Below are positions 8,624-18,357 of a stretch of DNA of 64,000 bases, piece by piece. Location: contig NZ_QRCU01000007.1 of the NCBI RefSeq assembly GCF_003369445.1, forward strand, positions 1 through 64,000, written 5' to 3'. Numbering within the stretch: position 1 is the first letter of the stretch; each line of letters begins with the position of its first letter. The notes under the pieces were generated by a model. That model saw only the letters and a list, made by a program, of their open reading frames with translations, had not been told where the DNA came from and searched no databases. The stretch comes from Arthrobacter silvisoli. GTDB lineage: Bacteria; Actinomycetota; Actinomycetes; Actinomycetales; Micrococcaceae. The translations under genes and the position numbers were made by a program.

Positions 8624-8662
8624 AGAAGCGCCGGGCTCTTGCTGAAAGGGCCCGGCGCTTCT
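8624..8662. terminator. bidirectional intrinsic terminator
   Basis: A 15-bp stem AGAAGCGCCGGGCTC (8624-8638) pairs with GGGCCCGGCGCTTCT (8648-8662) with a single mismatch next to a 9-nt loop. It lies between the convergent stops of the 148-aa protein gene and the lipoprotein gene, so it can serve both. Confidence 0.85.
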
Positions 8663-8682
8663 GCTGCGTCCGGGGTGGGACC

Positions 8683-9141
8683 TCAGATCCTGAGCGTGAC
8701 GCCCTCCGCCGTGCACGGACCGGAGCTGGCCAGGAAAGCGTCCCGGATGGCGTCCTTGGATTCCTGGGACGGGGCGTCCCCGAGCGAACGGTCCAGCGCC
8801 AGCAGGCTCAGGGCCGCGAACAGCCCCGACACTTCCTCGGGGGCGGAGTCCTTGGCGTCGTCCGAGCGCAGGTAGATGTCGTCGAAGCCGTCGGCGTCGT
8901 CCTTTCCCGTGGCGGCGTATTCGGCGTAGAGGGAGTTGAAGAGCTCGCAGGATTCCTTAACGCCGCCCGCCGCAGCCGACGACGGCGTCCCCTCAGCGCC
9001 GCCCGACGGCCCGGCACTGCTTGAAGCGCTGTTCGAGAGGCTTGGCGGCGCGGTGCCCGGTGCCGCTCCGGCGCCGCCCGGCGAGCAGGCGGTCAGGCAC
9101 GCGGCGCCGGCGAGGGCGATCGTTGCGAGGAGGTTCTTCAT
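8683..9141 (-). CDS. Putative lipoprotein
   Basis: 152 aa with an N-terminal signal peptide (MKNLLATIALAGAAC) and a likely lipobox LTAC, giving a lipidated cysteine at about residue 19. A Ser/Gly/Pro/Ala-rich linker (about 20-55) typical of actinobacterial lipoproteins follows, then a small helical, acidic domain with two cysteines (ESCELFN, SSGPCTAEG) that could form a disulfide. The ATG at 9141 is chosen because it gives a proper signal peptide; a longer upstream frame does not. Function unknown. Confidence 0.75.
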   Translation of the reverse strand: MKNLLATIALAGAACLTACSPGGAGAAPGTAPPSLSNSASSSAGPSGGAEGTPSSAAAGGVKESCELFNSLYAEYAATGKDDADGFDDIYLRSDDAKDSAPEEVSGLFAALSLLALDRSLGDAPSQESKDAIRDAFLASSGPCTAEGVTLRI

Positions 9142-9233
9142 GGTCCCCCACCCTACGTGGATCGGACAGGCGGTGCACCGGATGCGCATGGGGAGTTCTC
9201 CCCTCCGGAGGCAGCCCAGCTATTGTTGCCCGC

Positions 9234-11321
9234 TCAGTCGTCCTCGGGGAAGTCCGTGCCCAGCGCGGAGAGCACGCCGAATGCCTTGGTACGGATCTCT
9301 TCGTATTCCTCCGCCGGTTCGGAATCGGCGGTAATCGCGCCCCCGACGCCGAGCGAGAGCGCGTGTCCGCGGTCGCCGTCGCGGTTCATCACCAGCGTGC
9401 GGATCACGACGGCGAGGTCGCTCGCCGCGTTGAGCGAAAAGTAGCCGATGGCTCCCGAATACACGCCGCGAGGGCCGTCCTCGAGCCGGTCCAGGATGTC
9501 CATGGTGCTGATCTTCGGGGCCCCGGTCATCGATCCTGCCGGGAAGGCGGCGGCCACCGCCTCGGCCCGCGGCGCGCCGGGGCGCAGCTGCGCGTCGATG
9601 GTGCTGACCATCTGGTGCACCGTGGCGTAGCTTTCGATCGCGCAGAGCCGGCTCACGGTCACCGACCCCGGCACCGCGAAGTGGCTCAGGTCGTTGCGGA
9701 GCAGGTCCACGATCATGATGTTCTCGGCCCGGTCCTTGGGCGAGCGGGCCAGGTCGTTGCGGAGATGGGCGTCGATCACGGGGTCGTTCGCGCGGGCACG
9801 GGTGCCCTTGATCGGTTCGGCCCGCATGGCGCCGTCGGAAGCGATCCGCAGGAAACGCTCGGGGGAGGTGCTGGCCACCGTGAGGCCGCCGAAGCGCAGG
9901 TAGCTGGCGAACGGAGCCGGGTTGCGGCGGCGCAGCGCGAGGTAGCTCTCCCACGGATCGAGCCCCGGGTCCGGCGCGCTGACGGTGGTGGTGAGGCAGA
10001 CTTCGTAGCTGTTGCCTTCGGCGATTTCTTGCTGGGCTTCCTTGATCTTGCGGAGGTAGTCGGTGCGGCCGTCACGGCTGGCGAACGACGGCGGCTCCGG
10101 CGCTTCCGGCGAGGGCCCGACGGTGGCAGGCCCGGCTTTTTCCGGCGCCGCTGTGCCCGGCTCTGCCTTGAACGGCTCAGCCGCCGCCTGCACCGCCGCG
10201 CGGGCGTGCGCCAGCCAGTCCCCGGCGTCGGGGGCGTCCAGCGCGAGCAGCCACGCTGAACCTTCCTGGTGGTCGAGCACCACGGCCCGGCCCGCGAACA
10301 GGAGCGCAGAGTCCGGGGTGTCCGAGGGAACGTCGTTGCCGCCGGTCTCGCGCTTGAGCTCATAGCCCAGGTAGCCGAGCCAGCCGAGCGTGAATTCGCA
10401 GTCGTAGCCTTCGGGGGCGCGTACGGCCCGGCGGCCCCACACGGTATCGAGCCAGCGGAAGAAGGGGGAGGCAACCCGGGCGGTGGCACATCCGGCGGTG
10501 ACCCGGGTGGTCCCGGAATGGTGCAGCACCGACTGGCCGAAGGTTCCGCCGTCGTCGGCCAGGACGCTGAAGCGGCTGCGCGCCGCCGCCTCATCGCCGG
10601 CGGCGCTCGCCGTTCCGGCGTTCGAGGAATCCAGCCAGACCGCGTTTTCCGATGTTCCGTACAGGGCCTGGAACAGGGTTTCGGCGCGGGGCTGCGCGTC
10701 GATCCGCTCAGACAAGAGCCGCAGTCCCCGCCGTGCGGAGAGTTCGGGTGCGAGGACGGCCGAGAGCGCCGGAAGGTAGTTCAGGGCCTGCATCAGGTCG
10801 TCGGGGGCGGCGCCGTCGGCGCGGTTGAGGACGTGGATGTCGGCGTGGGCAGGGACGTCGTCCGTGTCCAGCCATTCCTGTTCCTGTGCTGCCCAGGTGT
10901 CCCAGTAGGGTCCGTAGCTGCTGCCGTCGCGGTCCAGGGCGCGCTGGCGGCGGTCCTCCTCGGGTGACTCCACCCAGACCACCGCGTCCACGAGGGGACG
11001 GGCTGCCTCGGCTGCCGCACCGACGCCTTCGACGACGACGATCTCCGCCGGGAGGGTGGTGTGGGTGCCGCCGTCGTAGTGCATGTCCCAGTCCCAGCTG
11101 ACCCATTCGGCTGCCATGCCGCGGCGCAGGGGTGCCAGGACCGTGGTGACGTAGCGTTCGACGCCGGCGGCGAGCCCGTTCCAGCCGGGGTAGATGTCCT
11201 CAAGATGAAAGAGCGACACCTTGTGGTGCTGGCGCAGCCGCGCGGCAAGTTCCACGGCCAGCGTGGTCTTTCCTGCTCCTGAGCGGCCATCGACGGCGAT
11301 GATCACGGGTGCTGGAGTCAT
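9234..11321 (-). CDS. pabB: P-loop kinase-like domain fused to aminodeoxychorismate synthase component I
   Basis: 695 aa in two parts. Residues 1 to about 195 form a uridine-kinase-like P-loop domain with Walker A GRSGAGKT (12-19) and a VVVEGVGAA strand. Residues from about 200 to 695 are a chorismate-binding enzyme. The AEPIKGTRAR motif has the Lys nucleophile of PabB where anthranilate synthase has Ala, so PabB rather than TrpE is assigned. Further landmarks are SPERFL, ENIMIVDLLRNDLS, and the GSMTGAPK and VYSGAIGY blocks near the end. PabB makes aminodeoxychorismate with PabA glutaminase, which is not nearby. The ATG at 11321 overlaps the phosphatase stop (ATGA). The role of the kinase-like half is unknown. 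Confidence 0.85.
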   Translation of the reverse strand: MTPAPVIIAVDGRSGAGKTTLAVELAARLRQHHKVSLFHLEDIYPGWNGLAAGVERYVTTVLAPLRRGMAAEWVSWDWDMHYDGGTHTTLPAEIVVVEGVGAAAEAARPLVDAVVWVESPEEDRRQRALDRDGSSYGPYWDTWAAQEQEWLDTDDVPAHADIHVLNRADGAAPDDLMQALNYLPALSAVLAPELSARRGLRLLSERIDAQPRAETLFQALYGTSENAVWLDSSNAGTASAAGDEAAARSRFSVLADDGGTFGQSVLHHSGTTRVTAGCATARVASPFFRWLDTVWGRRAVRAPEGYDCEFTLGWLGYLGYELKRETGGNDVPSDTPDSALLFAGRAVVLDHQEGSAWLLALDAPDAGDWLAHARAAVQAAAEPFKAEPGTAAPEKAGPATVGPSPEAPEPPSFASRDGRTDYLRKIKEAQQEIAEGNSYEVCLTTTVSAPDPGLDPWESYLALRRRNPAPFASYLRFGGLTVASTSPERFLRIASDGAMRAEPIKGTRARANDPVIDAHLRNDLARSPKDRAENIMIVDLLRNDLSHFAVPGSVTVSRLCAIESYATVHQMVSTIDAQLRPGAPRAEAVAAAFPAGSMTGAPKISTMDILDRLEDGPRGVYSGAIGYFSLNAASDLAVVIRTLVMNRDGDRGHALSLGVGGAITADSEPAEEYEEIRTKAFGVLSALGTDFPEDD

Positions 11322-11878
11322 GAAGTAGAGCGTACCTGCTGGGTGTCGTCCTGTTTTCCGGCGATGGCGTTCCGCGCGAATCCGACGATGCCTGGAACGG
11401 CCGCGTTGATGAGGTCCCAGGTGGCGTCGAAGTCGCGGTGGCCCCCGTACCAGGGATCGTCGATGCCAAGCTCCAGGGTGTTGCGGCCTGCCACGGCGGG
11501 ATCGAAGCTGCGCAGCATCCGGATTTTCGCCAGGTCCGCCTGCCCCCGGGCAGCCTGCTGCAGCCAGCCGTAATGGTCGACGTCCAGTGCGAGGATCAGG
11601 TCGCGCTCCTGGAACCATTCCGGCCGCCAGACGCGGGCGATGTGGGATCCCGAACGGATCCGGTGGGCCGAAAGCTTGCGGGCGGCGCGGGGGTCGATCG
11701 GCCGCCCCACCTCATAGGACGTGGTTCCCGCCGAATCCACCGTCACGACGTCGGCCAGCCCCGCGGCACCGAACGCTTCCACCAGCATGAGTTCCGCCAT
11801 CGGGGAGCGGCAGATATTGCCGGTGCAGACGGCGATGATGCGATACGGCCGGGACGCTGAATACATGTCGTCAAGCAT
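11318..11878 (-). CDS. Low-molecular-weight protein-tyrosine-phosphatase
   Basis: 186 aa. The P-loop CTGNICRSP (residues 18-26) is the LMW-PTP catalytic C(X)5R(S/T) signature, and DDPWYGG near the C-terminus supplies the general-acid Asp. An arsenate reductase of the same fold is less likely because of the DPWYG motif. Such enzymes in actinobacteria dephosphorylate tyrosine on regulators or capsule proteins. The preferred start is at 11878; an ATG four codons in is possible. Its stop overlaps the PabB-fusion start by 4 nt, giving translational coupling between a signalling phosphatase and a folate enzyme. Confidence 0.88.
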   Translation of the reverse strand: MLDDMYSASRPYRIIAVCTGNICRSPMAELMLVEAFGAAGLADVVTVDSAGTTSYEVGRPIDPRAARKLSAHRIRSGSHIARVWRPEWFQERDLILALDVDHYGWLQQAARGQADLAKIRMLRSFDPAVAGRNTLELGIDDPWYGGHRDFDATWDLINAAVPGIVGFARNAIAGKQDDTQQVRSTS

Positions 11879-11983
11879 TGCCGGTGCCGCCGCTCTTTGG
11901 CTAGTTGAGGGCTTCCGCTCCTGTCACGTTTCCGGGCAACTCCGGTGGGATGGTATCGACGGCGGGTTCGCGCCGGGACCGGC

Positions 11984-13651
11984 TCAGCGGCTCGCCAGGT
12001 CCCGGCGCCGGTAGCCGGCCAGCCCGGCGAGCAGCAGGCCGACCGCCAGCAGCAGGGTCCACGCCACCGGCAGCCAGTCGGGGTTGGACTCCATCACATT
12101 GGGCACCACGTGGAACGGGCTGGTGCCAAGCAGCCAGTCCGGCGCTTTCAGCACCGGCCCGAACATCGTGAGCAGCAGCCAGTACACCAGCAGCAGCCAC
12201 GCCCCCGCCCGTGCGCGCGGGGCCAGGCCCACCAGGAAAAGCGCGACGGCGGCCGCTAGCCACAGTGCCGGAACCTCCGCCAGGCCCTGGAACACCACCT
12301 TCGCCGTATCCAGTTCGGACCCGGCCAACCGGGCTGAGGTGGCCAGCGCTGCCGAACCCGCGGCCATGCCGACGGCGGGGCCCACCGCAGCGAGCACGAC
12401 CGTTGGTCCCACGTAGGACAGGCGGGACAACGGCGCCGAGAGCATCCACTCGGCCCGGCCCTCGTCCTCCTCGGTGTGGAAGCGCAGGACCACCTGGATG
12501 CCGAAGACACCGCCGATGAAGGCCAGCACCAGCAAAAGGACTTCCACGAAGGCGAACAGCAACTGCTCCTCGGTGGCCAGCCGGAAGGCGATCATCTGCT
12601 TCACGAAGGGATTGTCGTTGAAAATGCCGGACATCGTGGTGGCCACCAACCCGTACACGGAGCCAAGGGCGACGAACACAACGGCCCACGTCAGGAAAGC
12701 TCCCCGGTTCAGCCGTGCGGTCAACCCCCAAGTGCCCAGCCGTCCCCGGGCAGGTCCGCCGCGGGGAGCGATCAGCCCCATCCCGAAGTCCCGTCGCGAT
12801 TCCAACCAGGCCGCCAGCACGGCCAGCATCAATGCCGCCGCCAGCAGGAGCAGCAGTGGCCGCAGCTCGTTCTCCGACGCCGGCCGGATCTTTTCCGCCC
12901 AACCCATCGGGCTGGTCCACAGCAGCCACTCTGAATCGTCCAAGGTGTCGCCGAGGCCGCGGAGCAAGTAGCTGACGCCCAGCACGGTGGCGGCGAGCGT
13001 GTTCGCCGTCCGGCCGGTCGACCCGAGCTGCGCGGTGACGGCGGCGACCCCGGCGAACGCCAGACCCATCCCGCCGAACGCGCTTCCGAGCGCGAAGGCC
13101 GGCACCGGCTCCGATCCCGCCACCATCAGCGCTACGCCGACCAGGACCGTCACCGCGGCGGAAGCAAGCCAGGCCAGCACGACGGCGGACGCCAGCCGGG
13201 CGTGCCGGCCCACCACCCCGGAATCCAGGAGTTCGGCCCTGCCGGATTCTTCGGCTGCCCGGGTATGCCGGGTGACGGTGAAGACCGCCATCAGGGCCGC
13301 GAAGAACATTCCGAACATCTGGACGCGCCACGCGGTGAAGCCCGCCGCTGTCCCGAGATCGGTGGCCGGGCCAAAGAGCAGTGAGAAGGCCGGGTTGGTG
13401 CCCAGGCTGAGCTGCAGGGCCTTGGCTTCCAACGGCGTGGAGAACAAGGAGCCGTACACCGAGTAGCTCACGGTGGGAAAGATCCCGATCACGAGCAGCC
13501 ACGGCAGCAGTTTCCACCGGTCCAGCCGGAGGGCGTGCCGCAGCAGGGCCAAGGTTCCGGTCAGGGGTGTTCCGGTGAGTGCGATCCGGGTGAGCGGCGT
13601 CCGGGAGGTTTGGGTCCCGGCGGTGCGGATCGCGGCGTGGCGGCCGGTCAT
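11984..13651 (-). CDS. ABC-2 type exporter permease
   Basis: 555 aa and mostly hydrophobic. About 11-12 predicted membrane spans are arranged as two similar six-span halves, each opening with an amphipathic N-terminal segment ([17 protein letters not shown] and [16 protein letters not shown]). This is the layout of the large single-chain permeases paired with one ATPase in actinobacterial antibiotic or lipid exporters. The ATG at 13651 overlaps the stop of the ATPase gene by 4 nt. Substrate unknown. Confidence 0.85.
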   Translation of the reverse strand: MTGRHAAIRTAGTQTSRTPLTRIALTGTPLTGTLALLRHALRLDRWKLLPWLLVIGIFPTVSYSVYGSLFSTPLEAKALQLSLGTNPAFSLLFGPATDLGTAAGFTAWRVQMFGMFFAALMAVFTVTRHTRAAEESGRAELLDSGVVGRHARLASAVVLAWLASAAVTVLVGVALMVAGSEPVPAFALGSAFGGMGLAFAGVAAVTAQLGSTGRTANTLAATVLGVSYLLRGLGDTLDDSEWLLWTSPMGWAEKIRPASENELRPLLLLLAAALMLAVLAAWLESRRDFGMGLIAPRGGPARGRLGTWGLTARLNRGAFLTWAVVFVALGSVYGLVATTMSGIFNDNPFVKQMIAFRLATEEQLLFAFVEVLLLVLAFIGGVFGIQVVLRFHTEEDEGRAEWMLSAPLSRLSYVGPTVVLAAVGPAVGMAAGSAALATSARLAGSELDTAKVVFQGLAEVPALWLAAAVALFLVGLAPRARAGAWLLLVYWLLLTMFGPVLKAPDWLLGTSPFHVVPNVMESNPDWLPVAWTLLLAVGLLLAGLAGYRRRDLASR

Positions 13652-14571
13652 TGGGTCCGTCCCTGCCCGCCGCGCTCGCCGTAGTGCTGGAGGAAAAGGT
13701 CCTCAAGGCTCGGCGGGGTGACCGTCAGCGCGCTCACGCCGAGTCCGGTCAGCACGTTCATCGCCGCCGCCAGCCCGCCGGCGTCGACGTTGAACTGCAC
13801 CCGGCTGCCCTCGATCCGCAAACCGTCGACGCCGGGGACCGCCCCGAGCTGAGGTGTTGCGGAGAGCCGGGTGGCGCCGTCGCTGAGGGTGGCGGCCACA
13901 TTGGTGCGGGCGTGGCTGCGCATCTGGTCCAGGCTTCCGCTTTCCACCACTTTGCCCCGGCGGATGATGCTGATCCGGTCCGCGAGGGATTCCACCTCCG
14001 CGAGGATGTGGCTGGAGAGCAACACGCTGCGGCCCTGGGCCCTTTCACGGCGGATTTCCTGGCGGAACGTGGCCTCCATGAGCGGGTCGAGGCCCGAGGT
14101 GGGTTCGTCGAGGATGAGCAGCTCGGCGTTGGACGACAAGGCCGCGACGATCGCCACCTTCTGCCGGTTGCCTTTCGAGTAGGCGTGGCCGCGCACCGTG
14201 GGGTCCAGTTCGAAGGTCTCCAGCAGTTCCGCCCGCCGCCGGTCGTCCAGGCCGCCGCGCAGCCTGCCCAGCAGGTCGATCGCTTCGCCGCCGCTCAGCC
14301 CGGGCCACAGGCTGACGTCACCGGGGACGTAGGCGATGCGCCGGTGGAGGGTGACGACGTCGCGCCAGGGATCGCCGTCGAGCACGCGGACGGTGCCCGC
14401 ATCGGCACGCAGCAGCCCCAGGAGGATGCGGAGCGTGGTGGACTTCCCTGCGCCGTTGGGACCCAGGAAACCATGGACTTCGCCTTCGCTGACCTCGAGG
14501 TCCAGGCCGTCCAAGGCCATGGAGTGCCCGAAGCTTTTGGTCAGGCCCGCGATGCTGACTACGGCAGCCAT
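13648..14571 (-). CDS. ABC transporter ATP-binding protein
   Basis: 307-aa ATPase of the DrrA/CcmA type. Walker A is GPNGAGKS (37-44), the Q-loop region follows, and Walker B is LLILDEP (152-158) with the D-loop SGLDPL. The signature motif is SKGNRQKV instead of the canonical LSGGQ, as in related actinobacterial exporters. The last 80 residues are the C-terminal regulatory extension typical of the group. It partners the ABC-2 permease downstream through a 4-nt overlap; together they should export a hydrophobic compound or antibiotic. Confidence 0.92.
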   Translation of the reverse strand: MAAVVSIAGLTKSFGHSMALDGLDLEVSEGEVHGFLGPNGAGKSTTLRILLGLLRADAGTVRVLDGDPWRDVVTLHRRIAYVPGDVSLWPGLSGGEAIDLLGRLRGGLDDRRRAELLETFELDPTVRGHAYSKGNRQKVAIVAALSSNAELLILDEPTSGLDPLMEATFRQEIRRERAQGRSVLLSSHILAEVESLADRISIIRRGKVVESGSLDQMRSHARTNVAATLSDGATRLSATPQLGAVPGVDGLRIEGSRVQFNVDAGGLAAAMNVLTGLGVSALTVTPPSLEDLFLQHYGERGGQGRTQ

Positions 14572-14624
14572 GGACCGAGACTACTCCTGGAACCCCGCCC
14601 CCGGAACGGGTGCCGGCAGCCGGC

Positions 14625-15848
14625 CTAGCCCGACGTGGCCCCTTGCTTTCCATCCGCGGCGGGGCGTGCGCCGGGGCGCGGGATGCTGGCCGCGGCGACC
14701 AGCACTGCGAGGGCACCGAGCCCGAACGGCAGGGCGCTGACGGCGGCGATCCCGCCCACCAGGAGCGGCCCGCCGGCGTCGCCGAGTTCCCGGCCCAGTT
14801 CGGCCGACCCCATGGTGCGGCCCATGCGGTCGGGCGGCGTGGTATTCGCCAGATGGGCAAAGCCCAGTGGTGTTGCCATGCCGACGCCGGTGCCGATGGC
14901 CGCCGCCGAGAGGAACAGTGTCACCGGGCCGGGCGCGACGGCGATGACCGCCACGCCGGCGGCGGTGAGGAGGAGGCCGGCGGCCATGCCCCTGCCGTCA
15001 CTGATGTGTCCCTCGTCCCGCATGCGGCCCACGCGCGGCTGGGTCAGCAACGATGCGATGGCCAGGACGCTGACCGTTGCCGTGCCCGCCACCGGGCCGA
15101 GTCCATGCCTGGTAGCCAGCGCGGGTAGGAAACCGATCGCCGCGCCCATGGCCGCCATCGATGCCGCCAGGACCAGCGTGGGTACCAGGAAGCGCCGCTC
15201 GGTGACCTGGCGGAAGAGGTCCACCACGGTGTAGCGCTGGCGGGGGAGCGGCGGGAGGTGCGGCACCCCGAGCAGCACCCAGAGTGCGGCCGCCAGTGCG
15301 AGCCCGGACAGGACCGCGAAGAGCAGGGCGAAGCCGCCGAGGAAAATCAGGCCGGCGCCCAGCAGCGGGCCGATGACGTAGCCCAGGCTCTTCCAGGAGC
15401 CGTACTTTCCGAAATAACTGCCGGCGTTCTTGCCGGCGGCCAGCCGTGCGACCATCGCAGAGGCGGCGGGGGAAAAAGCCGACGCCGCCGCACCCTGGCC
15501 CAGGCGCGCGATGCCGAGCATGACCGGATCGCTGCCGCCGAGCCCCGGGAGCGAGAGCACGGCGAAGGCCAGCAAACCGGCGACGATCACGGGCTTGGTG
15601 CCGATCCTGTCGCTCAGCGCACCGAAAACGGGCTTGAGGAAGACCTCGGAAATGTCGTAGGCAGCAAGGAGAACGCCGAGGCCCAGAAGCGTGAGGCCGA
15701 TGTTTTCGCTCTGGGCACCCATCCCGGCGGCGATGCTGTGGGCGCCGAACGCGGTGACGAAGCCGGCGGCGTACAGCGGTGCGGACGTTCCCCGCGCGGT
15801 GGGCGGGGCGATGGGCCGGGTGCGGTTCACACGGGGCTCGGGCGTCAC
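14625..15848 (-). CDS. MFS transporter
   Basis: 407 aa with 12 predicted membrane spans. The loop after span 2 reads GALSDRIGTKPVIV, matching the MFS motif A (GxLxDRxGxRxxl), and RLGQGAAASAFSPAASAMV matches the span-4 motif of drug:H+ antiporters. A central hydrophilic stretch (PRQRYTVVDLFRQVTERR) separates the two six-span halves. The GTG start at 15848 has AAGGAG 10 nt upstream. Probably a drug or metabolite efflux pump; substrate unknown. Confidence 0.88.
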   Translation of the reverse strand: MTPEPRVNRTRPIAPPTARGTSAPLYAAGFVTAFGAHSIAAGMGAQSENIGLTLLGLGVLLAAYDISEVFLKPVFGALSDRIGTKPVIVAGLLAFAVLSLPGLGGSDPVMLGIARLGQGAAASAFSPAASAMVARLAAGKNAGSYFGKYGSWKSLGYVIGPLLGAGLIFLGGFALLFAVLSGLALAAALWVLLGVPHLPPLPRQRYTVVDLFRQVTERRFLVPTLVLAASMAAMGAAIGFLPALATRHGLGPVAGTATVSVLAIASLLTQPRVGRMRDEGHISDGRGMAAGLLLTAAGVAVIAVAPGPVTLFLSAAAIGTGVGMATPLGFAHLANTTPPDRMGRTMGSAELGRELGDAGGPLLVGGIAAVSALPFGLGALAVLVAAASIPRPGARPAADGKQGATSG

Positions 15849-15905
15849 TCGGGGCTCCTTGCCTGCGTCGGTGCCGGGCGGCTTGGCGCTGCGTGGTTTG
15901 GGTTC

Positions 15906-16529
15906 TTAGTGGATGGCGGCCAGCAGGACGCCCACCGCAACGAAGAGGCAGCCGAAGATCCGGTTGAGGATCTTTTGGCCGCGCTGATCGTGGGTGAAAC
16001 GCTGGAATGTGCGGGCGGCGAGGGCGAAGAAGAACCACATCACCAGGATGTCGATCGTCACCACCGTGGCGGTGAGGACGAGGTATTGCTGCAGCAGGGG
16101 CTGGTCCGTGCGGATGAACTGCGGCATGAAGGCCAGGAAGAACACGATGGCCTTGGGGTTGAGCAGGTTCACCCAGACGCCGCGCTGGAACATCGAAAGC
16201 GCAGGCTCATTCCGGCGGTCCTCGACCTTCTCCTTGTCGAGGTCCGGCTTGTGCAGGAACTGCCGGATGCCCAGGTACACCAGATACGCGGCACCGGCAT
16301 AGCGGATCACGTTGAAGACCACCGGGGAACCGGAGACCAGCACGCCGACCCCGAGCGCGACGATCACGATGTGGATGATGAGGGCCAGTTGCTGGCCGAG
16401 GACGCCCCAGATGGAGCGGCGGAAGCCCGAGTTGAGCGAGTTGCTCATGGTGGAAATGGCCCCGGCACCGGGAGTGAAACTGATCAGGGTGCCGGCACCG
16501 ACAAGGGCCAGCCAAAGGGAAAACTGCAC
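15906..16529 (-). CDS. LysE/RhtB family exporter
   Basis: 207 aa with six predicted membrane spans. The opening FTPGAGAISTMSNSLNSGFRR is the conserved LysE/RhtB signature near the first loop, and VNLLNPKAIVFFLAFMPQF is the second family block. The family exports amino acids such as lysine, homoserine or leucine to prevent toxic build-up. No LysG-type regulator is adjacent. It is read leftward towards the MFS gene with a 57-nt gap. Confidence 0.9.
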   Translation of the reverse strand: MQFSLWLALVGAGTLISFTPGAGAISTMSNSLNSGFRRSIWGVLGQQLALIIHIVIVALGVGVLVSGSPVVFNVIRYAGAAYLVYLGIRQFLHKPDLDKEKVEDRRNEPALSMFQRGVWVNLLNPKAIVFFLAFMPQFIRTDQPLLQQYLVLTATVVTIDILVMWFFFALAARTFQRFTHDQRGQKILNRIFGCLFVAVGVLLAAIH

Positions 16530-16612
16530 TGATCCAGCTTAGGCCCGCCCGGAGCGGGGAACGGACGAAGCTGTTCGGGCCGCGATCAGGCTCCGGTGCG
16601 CCGCGCCGACGT

Positions 16613-17869
16613 TCAGCTCGTCGTTGGGCCGTTCGACGTGGAACCGGCGGCCTTCCACAACAGATAGTTGCGCTCCTGGAGGCTTCCGGTCTTCTTTGCG
16701 GCGGCCACGAAACAGGCTCGGGCCGCGGCAAGGTCGCCGGTCATTTCGAGCAAATGCCCGCGGACGGCGTCGAGCCGGTGCGTCTGGGCAAGCTCGCCAT
16801 CCAGGCCTGCCAACAGCGCCAGCCCGGCCTCCGGCCCGTGCACCATGGCGACGGCGACCGCCCGGTTCAACGTCACGACAGGGCTTGGTGCTACGGACTC
16901 AAGTACGTTGTACAGGGCGAGGATCTGCGGCCAATCGGTGTCCTCCGCAACGGTTGCCTCGGCATGAACCGCGGCGATGGCTGCCTGCAGACGGTACGGG
17001 CCCGGGCCGTCGATGGTGAGGACCGACTCAAGCAGCACCAGTCCTTCCCCGATCTGCTCCCGGTCCCACAGTCCGCGGTCCTGTTCGGCGAGCGGCACCG
17101 GCATGCCGTTGGGCAGGGTGCGGGCCCGGCGTCGGGAATCCGTCAGCAACATGAGGGCCAGAAGCCCGCCGGTTTCCGGTTCCTCCGGCAGCGCCGAACG
17201 CAGTAGCCGTGCCAGGCGGATCGCCTCCGTTGTCAGATCTTCACGCTGCATGGACGGACCTGAGCTCGCCGCATAGCCTTCGTTGAAGATCAGGTACAGG
17301 ACCTGGAGCACGACGGCGAGCCTCGCCTTTCGTTCACCGGGATCCGGCAGCGCGAACCGGGCTCCTGCCTTCTTGATTCCCTGCTTTGCCCGGCTGATCC
17401 GCTGGCCCATGGTGGCCTCGGGCACCAGGAAAGCGCTCGCGATCTCCGCCGTCGTGAGCCCGCCGACCGCCCTCAGTGTCAGCGCCAGCTGGGACGGTGC
17501 GGAGAGGACGGGATGGCAGCAGAGAAACAGCAGGGCCAGGGTGTCGTCGGCGTCCTGCGGTGGCCTGTCGGTCGGGTCACCGGGCGGGGCGGCTTCCAGG
17601 GCAGCGGCACGCTCCTCGCGGGAGCGCCGCGCGGCCTCGCTGCGCCATTGGTCAACCAGCCGCCGGCCGGCCACCGTCAGCAACCACGCCCTCGGATTGT
17701 CCGGGACGCTCCCGGACCGCCACGCCAGGGTGGCCTCCAGCAGGGCCTCCTGCACGGCGTCCTCGCACTCGGCGAACTGCCCGTGCCTGCGCACCAGCAC
17801 ACCGAGGACCTGCGGCGCCAGCGTGCGCAGCAGGTCCTCAAGGGCGGGATCCCGGGGAACAGCGGCCAA
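16613..17869 (-). CDS. ECF42-type RNA polymerase sigma factor with C-terminal extension
   Basis: 418 aa. Sigma region 2 spans about 20-85 (CEDAVQEALLEATLAW, NPRAWLLTVAGRRLVDQWRS) and region 4 about 115-165 (LTLRAVGGLTTAEIASAFLV, ATMGQRISRAKQGI). The remaining 250 residues are the DUF6596/TPR-like extension, with repeats such as LALYNVLESVAPSPVVTLNRAVAVA. ECF42 factors have no anti-sigma factor and are regulated through this extension and a linked DGPF protein, which is the gene just upstream (3-nt gap). The start is TTG at 17869; no other start fits the conserved N-terminus. Confidence 0.88.
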   Translation of the reverse strand: MAAVPRDPALEDLLRTLAPQVLGVLVRRHGQFAECEDAVQEALLEATLAWRSGSVPDNPRAWLLTVAGRRLVDQWRSEAARRSREERAAALEAAPPGDPTDRPPQDADDTLALLFLCCHPVLSAPSQLALTLRAVGGLTTAEIASAFLVPEATMGQRISRAKQGIKKAGARFALPDPGERKARLAVVLQVLYLIFNEGYAASSGPSMQREDLTTEAIRLARLLRSALPEEPETGGLLALMLLTDSRRRARTLPNGMPVPLAEQDRGLWDREQIGEGLVLLESVLTIDGPGPYRLQAAIAAVHAEATVAEDTDWPQILALYNVLESVAPSPVVTLNRAVAVAMVHGPEAGLALLAGLDGELAQTHRLDAVRGHLLEMTGDLAAARACFVAAAKKTGSLQERNYLLWKAAGSTSNGPTTS

Positions 17870-17872
17870 CAG

Positions 17873-18232
17873 CTAGACCTCGGGAGGACCGTCCGGAATG
17901 GCGCGCAACTCCACCACCTGCGAATACTTCACGATCCCGGAGCAGATCTCGATGGCCCGTTCCTCGCTGGCCACGTCCACCACCCAGTATCCGATCAGGG
18001 ACTCCTTGGCCTCGGCGTAGGGGCCGTCCGTGGTGATCACGCCGTCGGGCGTCTGCTTGACCAGCTTCGCCGTGGAACCGTCCGCCAGACCGGCGTTGAA
18101 CACGAGCTCGCCGCAATCACTCAGGTCCTTGTCGAGCTGGACCATGTAGCCGATCATCTCTTTGACCCATTCCGGATCCGCCGTGGCCATCATTCCTTCG
18201 GCGGAACCGAACATCATGATCATGTACTTCAT
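17873..18232 (-). CDS. DGPF-domain (YCII-related) protein
   Basis: 119 aa of the YCII/DGPF family, an alpha/beta barrel dimer fold. The diagnostic block here is TTDGPYAEAKESLIGYWVV, with DGPY (69-72) in place of DGPF. These proteins are the hallmark partner of ECF42 sigma factors; their biochemical role is unsettled. It is transcribed ahead of the sigma gene with a 3-nt gap, so the two are almost certainly co-expressed. The start ATG at 18232 follows a clear AAGGAG. Confidence 0.9.
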   Translation of the reverse strand: MKYMIMMFGSAEGMMATADPEWVKEMIGYMVQLDKDLSDCGELVFNAGLADGSTAKLVKQTPDGVITTDGPYAEAKESLIGYWVVDVASEERAIEICSGIVKYSQVVELRAIPDGPPEV

Positions 18233-18357
18233 CTCGAACTCCTTGGGAAGGAGCCCCCGGTTTGGGTGCTCTCACTGACGGGTCGGACCTGCCTGCCGGA
18301 TTTCTACATGCCCGCGGGACAATTCACGGAAAACTTCCGGAGGCCGCCCCTGGGGGC

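Noticed and set aside
9234..11618. A longer frame for the PabB fusion starting at 11618.
   Set aside because: The extra 99 codons overlap the phosphatase gene antisense-free but in another frame with no similarity; the ATGA overlap at 11321 gives a clean start before Walker A.
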